64,000 bases of DNA from Hypholoma sublateritium FD-334 SS-4 (lineage: Eukaryota > Basidiomycota > Agaricomycetes > Agaricales > Strophariaceae). The stretch covers positions 2,829 to 66,828 of the forward strand of contig KN817668.1 of assembly GCA_000827495.1 (NCBI GenBank). Direction: 5' to 3'. The position numbers and the translations under genes are program-made. The stretch's first letter is position 1. The number at the start of each line of letters is the position of its first letter. Below are positions 21,528 to 31,551 of the stretch, in pieces. The notes beneath the pieces were generated by a model that was not told the origin of the DNA, searched no databases, and saw only the letters and a program-made list of their open reading frames with translations.

Positions 21528-22234
21528 GCCTATGAAATTAGCTTGAGCGATGTTCTGAAGTCGGCGGAGAGTTGCAGAAAATGTTGTATAAGAGCGTTCT
21601 GAGCGGTGGAAGCGTAGCCAAGTGAATGTTTTCTTTATGATCCCTTTAGAAGCAAGCAAATTGGAAATCTTGAATCGAATAGGTTTAAGAGGTCTTATTT
21701 CAAAATTTGCATTGCCAGTATCCTTGGTCGATTTTTTTTTCGTTCGAGCAATGTCCGATAACCTTTGCGACAAGCGTGAGACACGAGCCCCGATATCAAG
21801 TAGTTTTCGTTGATCTCGTTTTATGCTCGTTTTGCGGGATTTCTTGCGAAGTTGACAGTAGGCGCAAGGAACTTGAAATGCTTATGAAAGGCTAACGCAA
21901 ATCATAGTTTTGATTCTTTATATGCCGAAAAATCGTCACGCGCTGCAATAAATAAATCAAGCAAAGTTAAACATGGCATTTTACAATTTATCACTTTTCG
22001 AGTTGCGTGTATGGGAACCGATTTATTTACTATTCATAAACGTTTTGCAGAGTACAGAGGAAACGAATGTCAAAGATTATGGTAGTAGTATACCCTGGCG
22101 CTTGTTATGTAATTACTAATAAGCAAATCAATGGGCAGGGTGTCAGAAAGCAAATAAAGCTTTCGTAGTAATTAAGATAACTCATAGTAGCATATAGTAA
22201 TATACCTTCGTGCGGTGTAATTGATTATACGGTG
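21528..22234. other. Spacer between copies E and F
   Basis: Upstream region of the minus-strand copy E, AT-rich. TATAAGAGCG near 21587 is in the wrong orientation to serve copy E. A frame at 21339-21773 merely extends copy E exon 1. No separate gene is seen. Confidence 0.5.
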
Positions 22235-22357
22235 GGGTCGATAACCTTAGACTCCGGGCATGAAATAGCAAACAGGTTCCGCTTTCACCCCCTTCGGTGC
22301 CCGTCGTCTTGCTTCGTGTGCTTCCTTTTAAGTAATATGCACGGACTCAAGTTGGGC
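22235..22357 (-). pseudogene. Relic of a DUF7918 last exon
   Basis: On the minus strand this reads like the last exon of copy F directly upstream of it: a CTAG acceptor, AQLESV, then a stop, then KGVKAEP and YFMPG, and then loss of the frame before the VIDLT end. The homologous real exon is 22462-22587. It is either the remnant of a third gene in this array or a duplicated terminal exon. It is seen by direct alignment; no other exons of the relic were found in the AT-rich DNA that follows. Confidence 0.65.
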
Positions 22358-22461
22358 CTAGATGCAAATAGACGGTAAGCAAGGAGACTCTCAGTTGGAA
22401 GTTCGATGAAAAAAAACGCACAAAAAGTCCACTTGGCATATGCTGTAATTCTGCTGAAAAA

Positions 22462-23597
22462 TCAGAGGGTGAGGTCGATGACCTCTCCTGGCATGAAATG
22501 GCGGACGGGTTCCGTTTTCACCTTCTTCTTTAGGCGCCCGTCGTCCTGCTTCGCGCGTTTCTTATTACGCACGGACTCCAGCTGGGCCTAGAGAGACAAA
22601 CCATTAGTTGGGGTCTAACCCCACATGTGGTAGAGATACGCACGAGCAATTCCTTTTCCTTTTCGTCATCGGAATCCACATTTATTATTTCTTCTTCTTC
22701 CTTAACTACAGTTCCTACATTGTTTTCCTCGCCCTCTGACAGAGACCGCGTGCGTGGCGCTATTTCAGAGGCCTGGAGCATATCTGTAACTGTTGTCAAA
22801 TTCAATGGCTTTGGAGGGACCGGGCCGACTGACCGAGTGGCCGATATCTGAAAAGAAAGGTAACTGGTTTGCCATGCACGTCGAATGCACAAAATTTACG
22901 ATTATTCTCAGACCGTTCAACCGGACCATACCTGTGAGAAGAATTTAGCATTTTTCTATCAGGTTGTCAGCGGTGCTCACTTGACTCGGTGGGACAGTCC
23001 TTTTTTGGACCGCTCGTGTACTTTCCCTGTATCTACAATGTTGTAGCCATGATGTCCAGCTGCCCGACCACGATATGTTCCTCGTGTTAGAACAACCCTG
23101 ATGCTTCCGATGTTCTGCAAGGCAGGATTTTCCAGGTACGAATCGTCGTCTACAAATAATGAGTACATTCATATGTGGACCTGACGCCCAGACAACGCAT
23201 TCTCACCTGTCAGCTCTAGCGGTGCAAAAAGAAAGTTTTTCGCTTCATAATCAGAAACCCAGGTTTTCGAGATTGTCACGGTTGCTGGGGTATTATGGAC
23301 TGCAAGGTTTCTCACTCGCTGCTCGTCCAGATACACTGTTGCTTTGTAGGCATTGCTGTCTTGCCCTTTTTTGATGTTTATCGAGAAGGCCTGTCGGCCG
23401 CACGATTGAGCAAGCCGCTGTTCGACAGAACCAGTACGCACCTTATCTGCCGTAGATGCAATCCAGCAACTGGCCTTCGGGCCTGCCACCGCATCCCGCT
23501 CCTCGTACTGCACGCTATACTGGGTGCATGGAACACCGTCCACGACAATCCACGCCTCAAATCCATCGCAACTGAGCACACCATTGGGAGCTTCCAT
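22462..23597 (-). CDS. DUF7918 family protein, copy F
   Basis: Six exons (23597-23442, 23390-23207, 23149-22981, 22931-22834, 22789-22644, 22587-22462) encode 292 aa. Landmarks: FEAWIVVDGVPCTQY, ASCWIASTADK, AFSINIKKGQDS with VYLDEQ, KVHERSKKGLSHRVK, VTFLFRYRPL and DMLQASEIAPR. The tail carries EEEIINVDSDDE, then AQLESVRNKKRAK, KKKVKTE and the terminal GEVIDLTL. These match SUMO-interacting (IINVDSDDE, VIDLT) and SUMO-acceptor (VKTE) consensus patterns. It is the closest paralogue of copy E, arranged in tandem on the same strand with a relic exon between them. Start and introns are fixed by comparison of the six copies. Confidence 0.86.
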
Positions 23598-24363
23598 GAG
23601 TAATACGTTGTATTCAAGTTCAACTGGTAAAATGGCTGGGATAGTGCGACAGATAGAAAGCCGTGTATAAGAGTGTTTTGGGCGATGAAAGCGCGGCCGG
23701 GGGAATGTTTCCTTTAGGACCTCTCTATAGGCAAGGGGATTGACAATCCACTGTTGAGGAATTCCAAGCTGAAAGCGAAAGCAGCTTGAAAGGTTTTGAC
23801 AGGTTTATGAAAGGCTATTCAATTTCAGGTAAAGAGGTCCAAGGATGGTTATTACTGTGACCTGTCACAGTGTGTAATAAAATCGTCACGTGCGGTATGT
23901 ACTAAATTAAACCACGTGTTTACCATTGCCAAGTGTTTACCAAATGCAATTGATGAATTTATTCTTTGGCATTTGCTTGACCTGCTCGGGAGCGACGGGT
24001 TTGCAACGGGTAGCAGCAGACCAGACATTATAAAAACACGCCCTGCAAACGCGTTTAGTCGATGTGCCAAATTCTGTCCTCGATCTTGCCTAAATCCAAA
24101 AAAAATCCAACATAATAATAACTTAAATAAGGCAGAATGCTTCAACTTGCAGCCTTCATGTTCTAGAGAGGTATAGCGAAAGTGCATAAATTTGACGTAG
24201 AGTACTGTAGAGGTACATGAGCTACTTATAGTATGTACGACGTACGTGCTTCCCGAAAGAAAAAAATCATTCTCCGCGCTCTGCAATATGATTGATGTGT
24301 TACTGCAGATCTCGATTGCATAGTAGTAGTGCAGCATTTATGTAAAGTAAGTCCCGCTTCTAA
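23598..24363. other. Spacer upstream of copy F
   Basis: No gene is seen. It contains an 18-nt inverted repeat at 23856-23873 related to the motif near the DUF7918 copies A and B. The part at 23900-24300 is AT-rich. Confidence 0.5.
23856..23873. promoter_or_regulatory. Inverted repeat ACTGTGAC-CT-GTCACAGT
   Basis: Perfect 8-bp arms around a 2-bp centre, containing GACCTGTCAC, the reverse of GTGACAGGTC found upstream of DUF7918 copy B. It lies about 260 bp upstream of the copy F start codon. Regulatory function is an inference. Confidence 0.35.
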
Positions 24364-24750
24364 TTACAGATTGTCATCGCCAGACAGAATTTCCTCCTCT
24401 GCAACATCGTCATCTTCCGAGCCATCCGAGTCGTCACCGGAGCTCCCTTCAGGAGCCCTGCCAGTGCGATCGCGTACGGGCGCTTTCTGGGCGATAATAT
24501 CGTAGACATAGCAGCCATGACGGGTAGCGTATTCGATCGCTCTGATAAATGGAATACTTCCCGGGATACAAGACCAGTTTCCCCGTCGCTTTCCGCTGCA
24601 CATGCGGCGGAGGAATAGCATGAACATGCATTTTCTGCGCAGAGTAGGGAAAGTGATGAGCTGGCGACTGCCGACGCTAGTTCCGCCACGACTTCGAGAG
24701 TCGATCATTGTGAGGGTGTAAGGCTGGAAGTAGACGGTAAGCTCAGGCAT
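24364..24750 (-). CDS. Small basic/acidic family protein, copy 2
   Basis: 128 aa in one coding exon. Core: YFQPYTLTMIDSRSRGG, RQLITFPTLRRK, LFLRRMCSGKRRGNW, AIEYATRHGCYVYD. The acidic tail ends EEEILSGDDNL. It is a paralogue of the proteins at 11923, 25459, 26987 and 31552, of no recognised family. A leader intron (24807-24755, GTAAGT to TTCTAG) ends four bases before the ATG. The open frame extends upstream of this ATG only through intron sequence, so the start at 24750 is preferred. Confidence 0.7.
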   Translation of the reverse strand: MPELTVYFQPYTLTMIDSRSRGGTSVGSRQLITFPTLRRKCMFMLFLRRMCSGKRRGNWSCIPGSIPFIRAIEYATRHGCYVYDIIAQKAPVRDRTGRAPEGSSGDDSDGSEDDDVAEEEILSGDDNL

Positions 24751-24807
24751 TGTCCTAGAAGATAGGAAATAATCTTTAGCTATTTTATAACAGGCACATA
24801 AACTTAC

Positions 24808-25313
24808 AGTTGAACCCCTCGTCTGGAGAGAATTTATCCTCTGCGTCAAATTACATTCTACTTATTCATGTCCAGTTAATTGAAGCTGTCATCGACCATG
24901 TAACGTTCGTGAGTGAGTTTAAAATCTAGTTCCATATTTGCAGTAGTGAACGGAATGAAGTTTCCATCATAAACTGCGAGAAATATGGCAGTTGAGCTCT
25001 AAGGACAAGTGGAAAGGATAAATATTGCGTAGCTTTATCACGAAGTCATGGTTGATTTGCGGAATTGTCCCTGCGGAGAGAGCACACGTCTTATGCAGGT
25101 ATTCCATGTCTGCTTCAATCATACTAGCCGCCACAAAATCACAGGTACTCTATCTTCTGAGTGAGCGACATTGTACGCCGGACGTCTATAATGAGCTGTC
25201 CACAAATTTCCGAGACCACTGTCGTCCTTCAGCGAAAAGTCATTGTTTTGACTTTCCGAGCATTGTTGGCGAGCGTCAAAGAGAGAGGACGCCGATCTCC
25301 ACAGGCTAAGAGG
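24808..25313. other. Divergent spacer between small-protein copies 2 and 3
   Basis: Shared upstream region of two divergently oriented small-family genes. Short frames at 25025-25309 and 25161-25400 look spurious. No other gene is seen. Confidence 0.45.
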
Positions 25314-25320
25314 TATAAAA
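25314..25320 (+). promoter_or_regulatory. TATAAAA box of small-protein copy 3
   Basis: TATAAAA lies 139 bp before the ATG at 25459. TATAAG lies in a similar place, about 120 bp before copy 4 at 26987. The assignment rests on position and sequence. Confidence 0.45.
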
Positions 25321-25458
25321 AGACTGTCGTTGCTGTGAAAGAAATGTCAGAACACCTGCACTACCCAACCGTACCTGAACCGTACGCACATGCTTGTTAG
25401 CACATCATCTTCTGACAACTGACTCACAATCATAGTACGGATCTAGAGCCAGCGAAAC

Positions 25459-25833
25459 ATGTCCGATCTCGCAGCCCGCTTCCAGCCTTACATCCTCTCC
25501 ATCCTCGACTCGCATAGCTCCGGGCGCTTCGCCTCGAGGCAGCTCGTCACATTTGCCTCGCGGCACCGCAAAAACGACTTCATCCTGTTCTTGCGCGTCA
25601 AATGCAATGCTCGACGCCGTGGTGACTGGGCCACCGTTCCCGGAAGTCGCATGATGAACAAGGCCCTCGAGTACGCCGAGCGCCATGGGTCATACGTGTT
25701 CAACCTCCCACTCAAATATCACCCCTCTGCACGTCGATGCATTGCAAGCGATGACTGTGACGTGAGCTGTGCGGGATCTGACGAAGAGGATGTCGTTGAG
25801 GTAGATATCCGCGGTGACGGTGAGGATTTTTGA
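25459..25833 (+). CDS. Small basic/acidic family protein, copy 3
   Basis: 124 aa in one coding exon. Core: LAARFQPYILSILDSHSSG, RQLVTFASRHRK, LFLRVKCNARRRGDW, ALEYAERHGSYVFNLPLK. The acidic tail contains EEDVVEVDIRGDGED. It is a family member of unknown function; the core Cys, RRRG-W and YA-RHGSYV positions are shared with copies 1 and 4. A leader intron is possible before the ATG (TCATAG acceptor 23 bases upstream) but is less clear than in copies 1, 2 and 4. Confidence 0.7.
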   Translation: MSDLAARFQPYILSILDSHSSGRFASRQLVTFASRHRKNDFILFLRVKCNARRRGDWATVPGSRMMNKALEYAERHGSYVFNLPLKYHPSARRCIASDDCDVSCAGSDEEDVVEVDIRGDGEDF

Positions 25834-26933
25834 GGCTGGGTCTGTGTGGGCAGTTGTTTCGTTACATGGCCGTTCTCAAGCCTGGATAAAAGAGTTCCCT
25901 CATAAAAGCTTATATTTTTAGAAAAGTCTCTTGATTTATAAATTCCCGAATATTATATCCAACGTATATAAGTACTATACATTATTATATACTGTGCCGC
26001 TATCGATAAGTCAATGGATGATAAAAAATATTCGGCCACAGCTGGATGCTGAGCGTTCCAATAGAGTAGAAATACTACGTAAAATTGGCCAATACTTCAA
26101 AAAATTCGATGCCGATGTATATTCTGTCATGCGTACTTGGACCATGCACGAGGATAACAAATTTGGAAATATTAGGCGCAAGACGGCCGTAGCAGCGACC
26201 AAGCAGCGCATGTGGCCTCGGAGCCCCGGGTCTGTGGCTCATCGTTGATACATCTCTAATTTTGTTATCGATAGAGTAACTCAGATTTACCATACGTTGT
26301 CAACGTCAAGCTTTAATCCCGCAGTCATTTCTCTCGATAAAGCGCGGTGCAAACGGGAACATGCACGACGCTACAAAGCTTACCCTGATATCGCACTAAG
26401 ATAGGAAGGAACGTGTCTAATTTTAGCCAATCGCTCATCGGGAAGAGAGGCTGGAGAGGCTCGAGGCCTCCTTTATGATTGAAGCGTACGAAAAAATCTT
26501 TTGAAATAAGACGCTCTTGATCGACAGGATTCCAAGTCTCCCGGGAGCCCCACCATTTTCCCTACAAGCAATCCGCTGACCTGATCGCTGATCGGTACGT
26601 GGGGAGTGTCCACTTGAACTAGAAATTGCTGCTGACGTGACGAAGCGTCGTGCAAGCTGTGGTGAGTAGCACGGAGCATCGATTAATTCTTGTTATCACA
26701 GCAGTATCTGATGATTAACATTGGATGTCGACCGTGAAGGCGGGTCTTTGTCGAGCACAAACTGAATACTGCTTGAACAATGTCAAGAATTAGAAGGCGT
26801 CAATGGCGAACAGGGCAGCGCCGTCCTTCCCATGCAAGTGTAGGCTGTCATTCCAGGTCGTATAAGAAGGCGATATTGCTCATACAAAAAACCAGAACCG
26901 ATCTTCGACAGTCTTCGACCCAGTTGATTTTTC
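25834..26933. other. Spacer between small-protein copies 3 and 4
   Basis: No recognisable gene. It is AT-rich around 25920-26060. Frames at 25931-26248 and 26473-26679 show no domain features. Confidence 0.5.
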
Positions 26934-26986
26934 GTAAGTGCCCCGGAACTGCGATCTCAAGCCGACCGCTAACGAGTGTTTAGAAA

Positions 26987-27364
26987 ATGTCTGATTTTGC
27001 CGGCCGATTCCAGCCATATACGCTCTCCATCCTCGATTCTCACAGTTTGGGTGGATTTTCAAGCCGCTACCTCGTCACCTTCCCCACCCGCCGCAGACGT
27101 AGCAGGTTCCGCCGCTTCCTGCGCCGCAAGTGCCGCGCCAGGCGCCGTGGAAACTGGGCGATCATCCCTGGGGCGAGCTTCTTCGGTCGCGCGGTCGATT
27201 ACGCCGCGCGCCACGGGTCGTACGTCTACAGCCTCCCGGTAAAGAGGACACCCAGCCACCGTAGATGGGTACAGGGCGAGGTTGACTCGGAGGGAGAGGA
27301 GTTTGCGCAGTCGGATGATGAGAACGTGCCCGAGACCGACTTGCTCTCCGAGGACGAAAACTAG
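26987..27364 (+). CDS. Small basic/acidic family protein, copy 4
   Basis: 125 aa, one coding exon. Core: FAGRFQPYTLSILDSHSLGG, RYLVTFPTRRRRSRFRRFLR, CRARRRGNW, AVDYAARHGSYVYSLPVK. The acidic tail is DDENVPETDLLSEDEN. It is the most basic member: the segment about residues 30-55 is dominated by Arg, so nucleic-acid binding is possible but unproven. A 50-nt leader intron (26934-26983, GTAAGT to TTTAG) ends three bases before the ATG. The nearest relative by eye is copy 3. Confidence 0.72.
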   Translation: MSDFAGRFQPYTLSILDSHSLGGFSSRYLVTFPTRRRRSRFRRFLRRKCRARRRGNWAIIPGASFFGRAVDYAARHGSYVYSLPVKRTPSHRRWVQGEVDSEGEEFAQSDDENVPETDLLSEDEN

Positions 27365-28745
27365 AAGCTGAGGTCCGGGGGTATGGAAATAGCGGCTGCC
27401 AAGAAATGAATTGAGTTGTAGATTCGCGAAGATCATACTAACAGGTGTAGCACGCATTTATCAAAGACCTTGCTTCCCAAAAAGCAGAAAATAGTTTTGT
27501 TGGCATATCTTCGTCATTGGGACTAGTCTTCTTGAAAACACCAACCACTCGATGAGATGTTGTAGAATGATCGATACGTTGAACTAAGGCAGGGCAGACG
27601 AAAGACTCGTGATAATGTTACAGCGTAGTGGGTGTTGGCCTGCATGGGCGGGACCGTTCATGATCGGTACTGCAATGTCCACTACATGGTTGTTCAACGT
27701 TCACCTGACAAGCGCCTTCAGAAATAATGTTATACTTGAGGCAGCCAGCAATTCTAGTTCCGGCGATCAGTAGTTATGCCCAAAACGAGGACCTCCCGAA
27801 GTTCAGACGAGAGCTTTTGGCCTCCGGTAGTGCCTTCAGGCTTTCTATTGCTGCCGCATGTGGCAGGGTGACAAACTGTTATGTGCCGACGAGCTCAATA
27901 TAAGCTTTGTATAGAACGGAAACAAATGTGTTGCCGGCTTGTCCGTTGGGTTTCCACCAAATGAGGAGAGTCAAGGCGCTGGATATGAATTGGCCCCAGG
28001 TGAGAACTCAGGTGGATTACACAGGTGCAGGTAAGTGGCACCAAAGAGAAGATGCCGTTCGAATGCGACGATCCTTTGAATGAGCCTGTGACCACGCCTA
28101 GCTTGGAATATGTGCCGCTTGCGATGTTCGTTTCAGGATGACTACTCTCATGCAGCAACATCATGCCCAGAGAAAAAGCAAGCTATTCAGTACATGGATC
28201 GAGGCAAAGGACCTTGAGTTCCAGCAGGAGCGTCCGCAGAACACTTGTGCAAAGGCAGGTGACCATGGTCCGATTCTGTGTGGGGGTCAAGGTGCTTTCG
28301 GCGCAGATCTATCAGGATGGTTGAACGAGTTTGGAGCATGATTTTGGGCTATGTCACTGTAAAACGTCACATCGTGAGCACGGCCCAAATATATGCAGGG
28401 AGCCCGGAGAAGACATGCACGGGTAGTGCAATGCGACAGCTATGACCTGTCACAGGTACTGGAATCTGTTTTTACACTTGGATGGGCTGAACAACGTTAG
28501 GGGCATCGGTTAATAGCAAAAACATTGGGTCAGGCGACCTAAAAGCACTCATCGGGATATACAGCACGAATTGCCAGTGTAAGAGGGAGGAGAGTGATGA
28601 GTCGCACCTCAACATTTTGCGCTTGCCGAGTGCGACGGAGTCTGAAATCCGGCTGTCACGTGCATCAACAAACCGGTACATGTGAAATGGTTTGCCGGCG
28701 CTCGACGCCCAGCGCTGTCCTGACCACCACCTCTTCCGCCAAGCA
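27365..28745. other. Gene-free spacer
   Basis: About 1.4 kb with no recognisable gene. It includes an ACCTGTCACAGGT palindrome at 28445-28457 and the promoter of the tail-anchored protein gene. Confidence 0.5.
28445..28457. promoter_or_regulatory. Palindrome ACCTGTCACAGGT
   Basis: Perfect 6-bp arms around a central C, overlapping the same GACCTGTCAC core seen at 23859. It lies 290 bp upstream of the ATG at 28746. Its role is unknown. Confidence 0.3.
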
Positions 28746-30284
28746 ATGCCTACGGCGACGACGACCACCGTGGCGAAGAACTCATTTGTGCCCCAACTCC
28801 CACTCAAAGTCAGTGCGCTCTCAGTACACCCGGTTGCAGCGTCATCGTCCATGCAAACATCGCCAACGGCACAGACATCTACTAATGCCACTTTACGTTC
28901 TTTGTACAACCGTGCAGGGCGGGCCTTCGTTCTTCGCGACATTCCGCTCACCTATTCGCTGATACAAGCTGCCTTTGCGTTGCTTTCGCCACCGCGCACT
29001 GTTCCGGATCCACTTGGGGACCATCGTCGAAAATGGGACATTCTTAGAATCACCTTCGAGTCAACGGTCTATGCATCACCCCCCCCTTCCACCGAAACAT
29101 TGCCAGAATCGCTACGGACCATACTATCTGAATCTGCGCAGGCCGTCTCGATGTCAATATACACCCGGTCTCTATCATTATTCACGCCATCGAACGAAAA
29201 TTCGGCTCCAAAGGCAACTCTAAACGCCGCATACCTCCCTTCTCAGGTCCTCACCACGCTGGTATATAGCAGCATCAAGCTAGATTCTGCCGACGTCGGA
29301 CGGGTCATGATAGAAGACTGGCTAGCACGCAGGGAACCACAATATTCACCGGGGGAAGAGGGGTATGCGAAGATCTTGGATCTGTATTGTATACACATCC
29401 TGCCTAGGCTTGAGCAATGGGACTACGCAGCGGAGTTCCTAGAATACGAAAACGAACTGCCTGAACGCAAACGAGAGGTATAGATCTTCCTTTGAAAGTT
29501 AGGCTGGTTACTGATGATCGTATAGCACCTCAAAAATTCGTTGAGCAACATGTACACTCAGGCTATGACGGCGTCTCACCGACCACAGCAATCAGCGGAA
29601 ACATTATCGGCATCGGTATCTTCTCGGCCATACTCGCCGGCTCCATCTTCTTCCTCCTCGTCCTCTTCCCTTTCCACAACGTCAACGCACACTGTCGTGC
29701 CAGGCAATCGATCTTCGCATTCCCCGTCTACTCTTAGTAGCCTCAGCCACATCGTGCCGTCCCCTGCCTCCGTCTCCTCGGACGAAACGTTGACACCACG
29801 TGCAACACACGCTACACTCGCTCCAGCAACGACCACCTCACGATCGCGCTCTAAGCCACGGACTGTGTCCTCTTCTGCTAGCTCTGCATACTCCTCTCTC
29901 CCCCGCGCGCAGCTCGCACACCAAGTGTCGGCAACGCACGCGAATCCCCCCGGCATTTACGCGCTGATCCGCGGGGCGCTCACGCCGTACCTCACGCGCC
30001 CGAAGCTCGTGACCTTCTTCCTTCTGTTCGTGCTCGTGCCGCTCGTTTCGCTCGCACTGCGCATACGCCGGCGGCGGCGACAAGCACTCGGTATGAGTGA
30101 CCTGGGGATGGGCGTCACGGCCGCGACGGCCACCGCCGCCGCCGTTTCGGCGAGCAATGCGGACCTGGTTCGGCGGCGGCTGCAGGTAGCGGGCTCAGAG
30201 GGTAGCATTGTGAGGAAGGCGTGGGAGGAGATGGTGCGCGTTGTGGGCGATACGGTCAGGATGGCAGGGAGCGGCCTTGTGTGA
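28746..30284 (+). CDS. Tail-anchored protein, possibly peroxin-like
   Basis: Two exons (28746-29477, 29526-30284) encode 496 aa. Residues about 50-245 are helical with alternating hydrophobic positions (LRSLYNRAGRAFVLRDIPL, YAKILDLYCIHILPRLEQW, YAAEFLEYENELPERKRE), like TPR-type or alpha-solenoid proteins. A long Ser/Thr-rich linker follows. One membrane helix lies near residue 415 (LVTFFLLFVLVPLVSLAL), followed by RIRRRRR. The architecture of a soluble helical domain, disordered linker and basic-flanked C-terminal anchor recalls PEX26/Pex15-type peroxisomal anchors, but I recognise no diagnostic motif; this is a suggestion only. The first in-frame ATG that gives an orderly N-terminus is 28746. 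Confidence 0.72.
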
Positions 30285-30788
30285 GATGCGGCGCTGCTAT
30301 CCTTGAATCTCAGGGTTATAGGTGACTGAAGACGATGCTACTTGATTATTTGGTATCTCAGCTCGCCGACCACATGCGTCGATCTTTCTGGATCCAGAGG
30401 GATTGTAGCCTCTTTCTCCACGTCCCCTTCTTGCTCGCGTCGTATATCTGGATCGCATGTATATTTCTTGTATACCTATTGCATAATGATAAATTGAAAC
30501 GGATGACCACCGTCGCGTATGTATCGTAGTAGTAAATGCTCGATGACGTCTGCGATTGCGATGAGTGCACGTGAGTCTTTTCCGAGGCGCGAGTCAACCG
30601 AGATTGAGAAGGCGATTTGGTACTTAATGGCAACCCATCCGAAAGAAGTGTTCTGACCATGCCCATAGCCACTTGATACCACACTTGAACACTTGACATA
30701 TAGACTGGAACTTGTATCGCGATCCACTGTACGTCTCTTTGACTCCGGCATCCTGATCCGCTAATTGATTCAATTTTCGCCGCCAAGA
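30285..30788. other. Spacer between tail-anchored gene and 30.8 kb gene
   Basis: This is the 3' region of the tail-anchored gene and the promoter of the next gene. Antisense frames at 30358-30795 and 30476-30751 have no domain-like composition. Confidence 0.5.
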
Positions 30789-31367
30789 ATGCCATTCGCC
30801 ACCGACGAATCCTGGCCCAGAGGTCTGATCGATATCTTCAAGGTCTGCAGCGACAAAAGCCGACCTTTGGAGAACCACCTCTACGGGGCGTACAACAGGC
30901 TCCTCCACTACTGCTTCGGCGATACGTTCTCTTTTTTCGTGACACCGCAGCACCCTATAGATGACGACGGCTCCAAGCACACGATCGACTTCATCGTCTT
31001 CTTGATCGTCTTCAATGGCGAGGGGCTCCCCGTCCTCATTGCCGCGATCAAGGAAGAGATTTGGTTGAATTATGCGAGTCGCCGCCTGGAAGCCGACCAG
31101 CAGCTCCGGCGCCGCTACGAGGCGCTGCTCAGCGATTGCCCTCTCCCCCGGCTCTGGGGCTTGAGCTTCCTGGGGACGTCAGTCCGGTTTTATCAGGGCA
31201 ACTCCACGAACAAGATGATCTCGCCACCGTACATGGGGCGTCCTGTGGAGTACATGCTTCCGTCATCGTTTTTGGAAGGGGAGTGGGATGTGGATATTCT
31301 TTCACAGCAGGGGTTCGACCGGATGAAGCAGATTATGGCAGATATCACTGCAGGCGCGGCCCAGTAG
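30789..31367 (+). CDS. Uncharacterised protein of a fungal family
   Basis: A single exon of 192 aa. The segment PLENHLYGAYNRLLHYCFGD, then DFIVFLIVFNGEGLPVLIAA and RRRYEALLSDCPLPRLWGLS, resembles an Agaricomycete hypothetical family that I remember with an E-x-K motif after the PVF strand, suggestive of a PD-(D/E)XK nuclease-like fold. Here that position reads AAIKEE, so a catalytic Glu would be missing. This comparison is from memory and is tentative. No signal peptide or membrane helix is seen. The ATG at 30789 is the first in the frame. Confidence 0.65.
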   Translation: MPFATDESWPRGLIDIFKVCSDKSRPLENHLYGAYNRLLHYCFGDTFSFFVTPQHPIDDDGSKHTIDFIVFLIVFNGEGLPVLIAAIKEEIWLNYASRRLEADQQLRRRYEALLSDCPLPRLWGLSFLGTSVRFYQGNSTNKMISPPYMGRPVEYMLPSSFLEGEWDVDILSQQGFDRMKQIMADITAGAAQ

Positions 31368-31551
31368 GGGCATACGCCGTTACAGTCATTATTTCTGTAC
31401 ATATTTTACAAGCCCAGAAGTGCAGGGATGGTTGGGCGCTGCGGGATACAATGGTTATTTTTGTACTCCATGCAAAATCTCCAATAAGTACAATCCGTGT
31501 GTGAAGCATGCAAAACTAAATTTACTCGACACTTGAAAAACATCTATTTCC

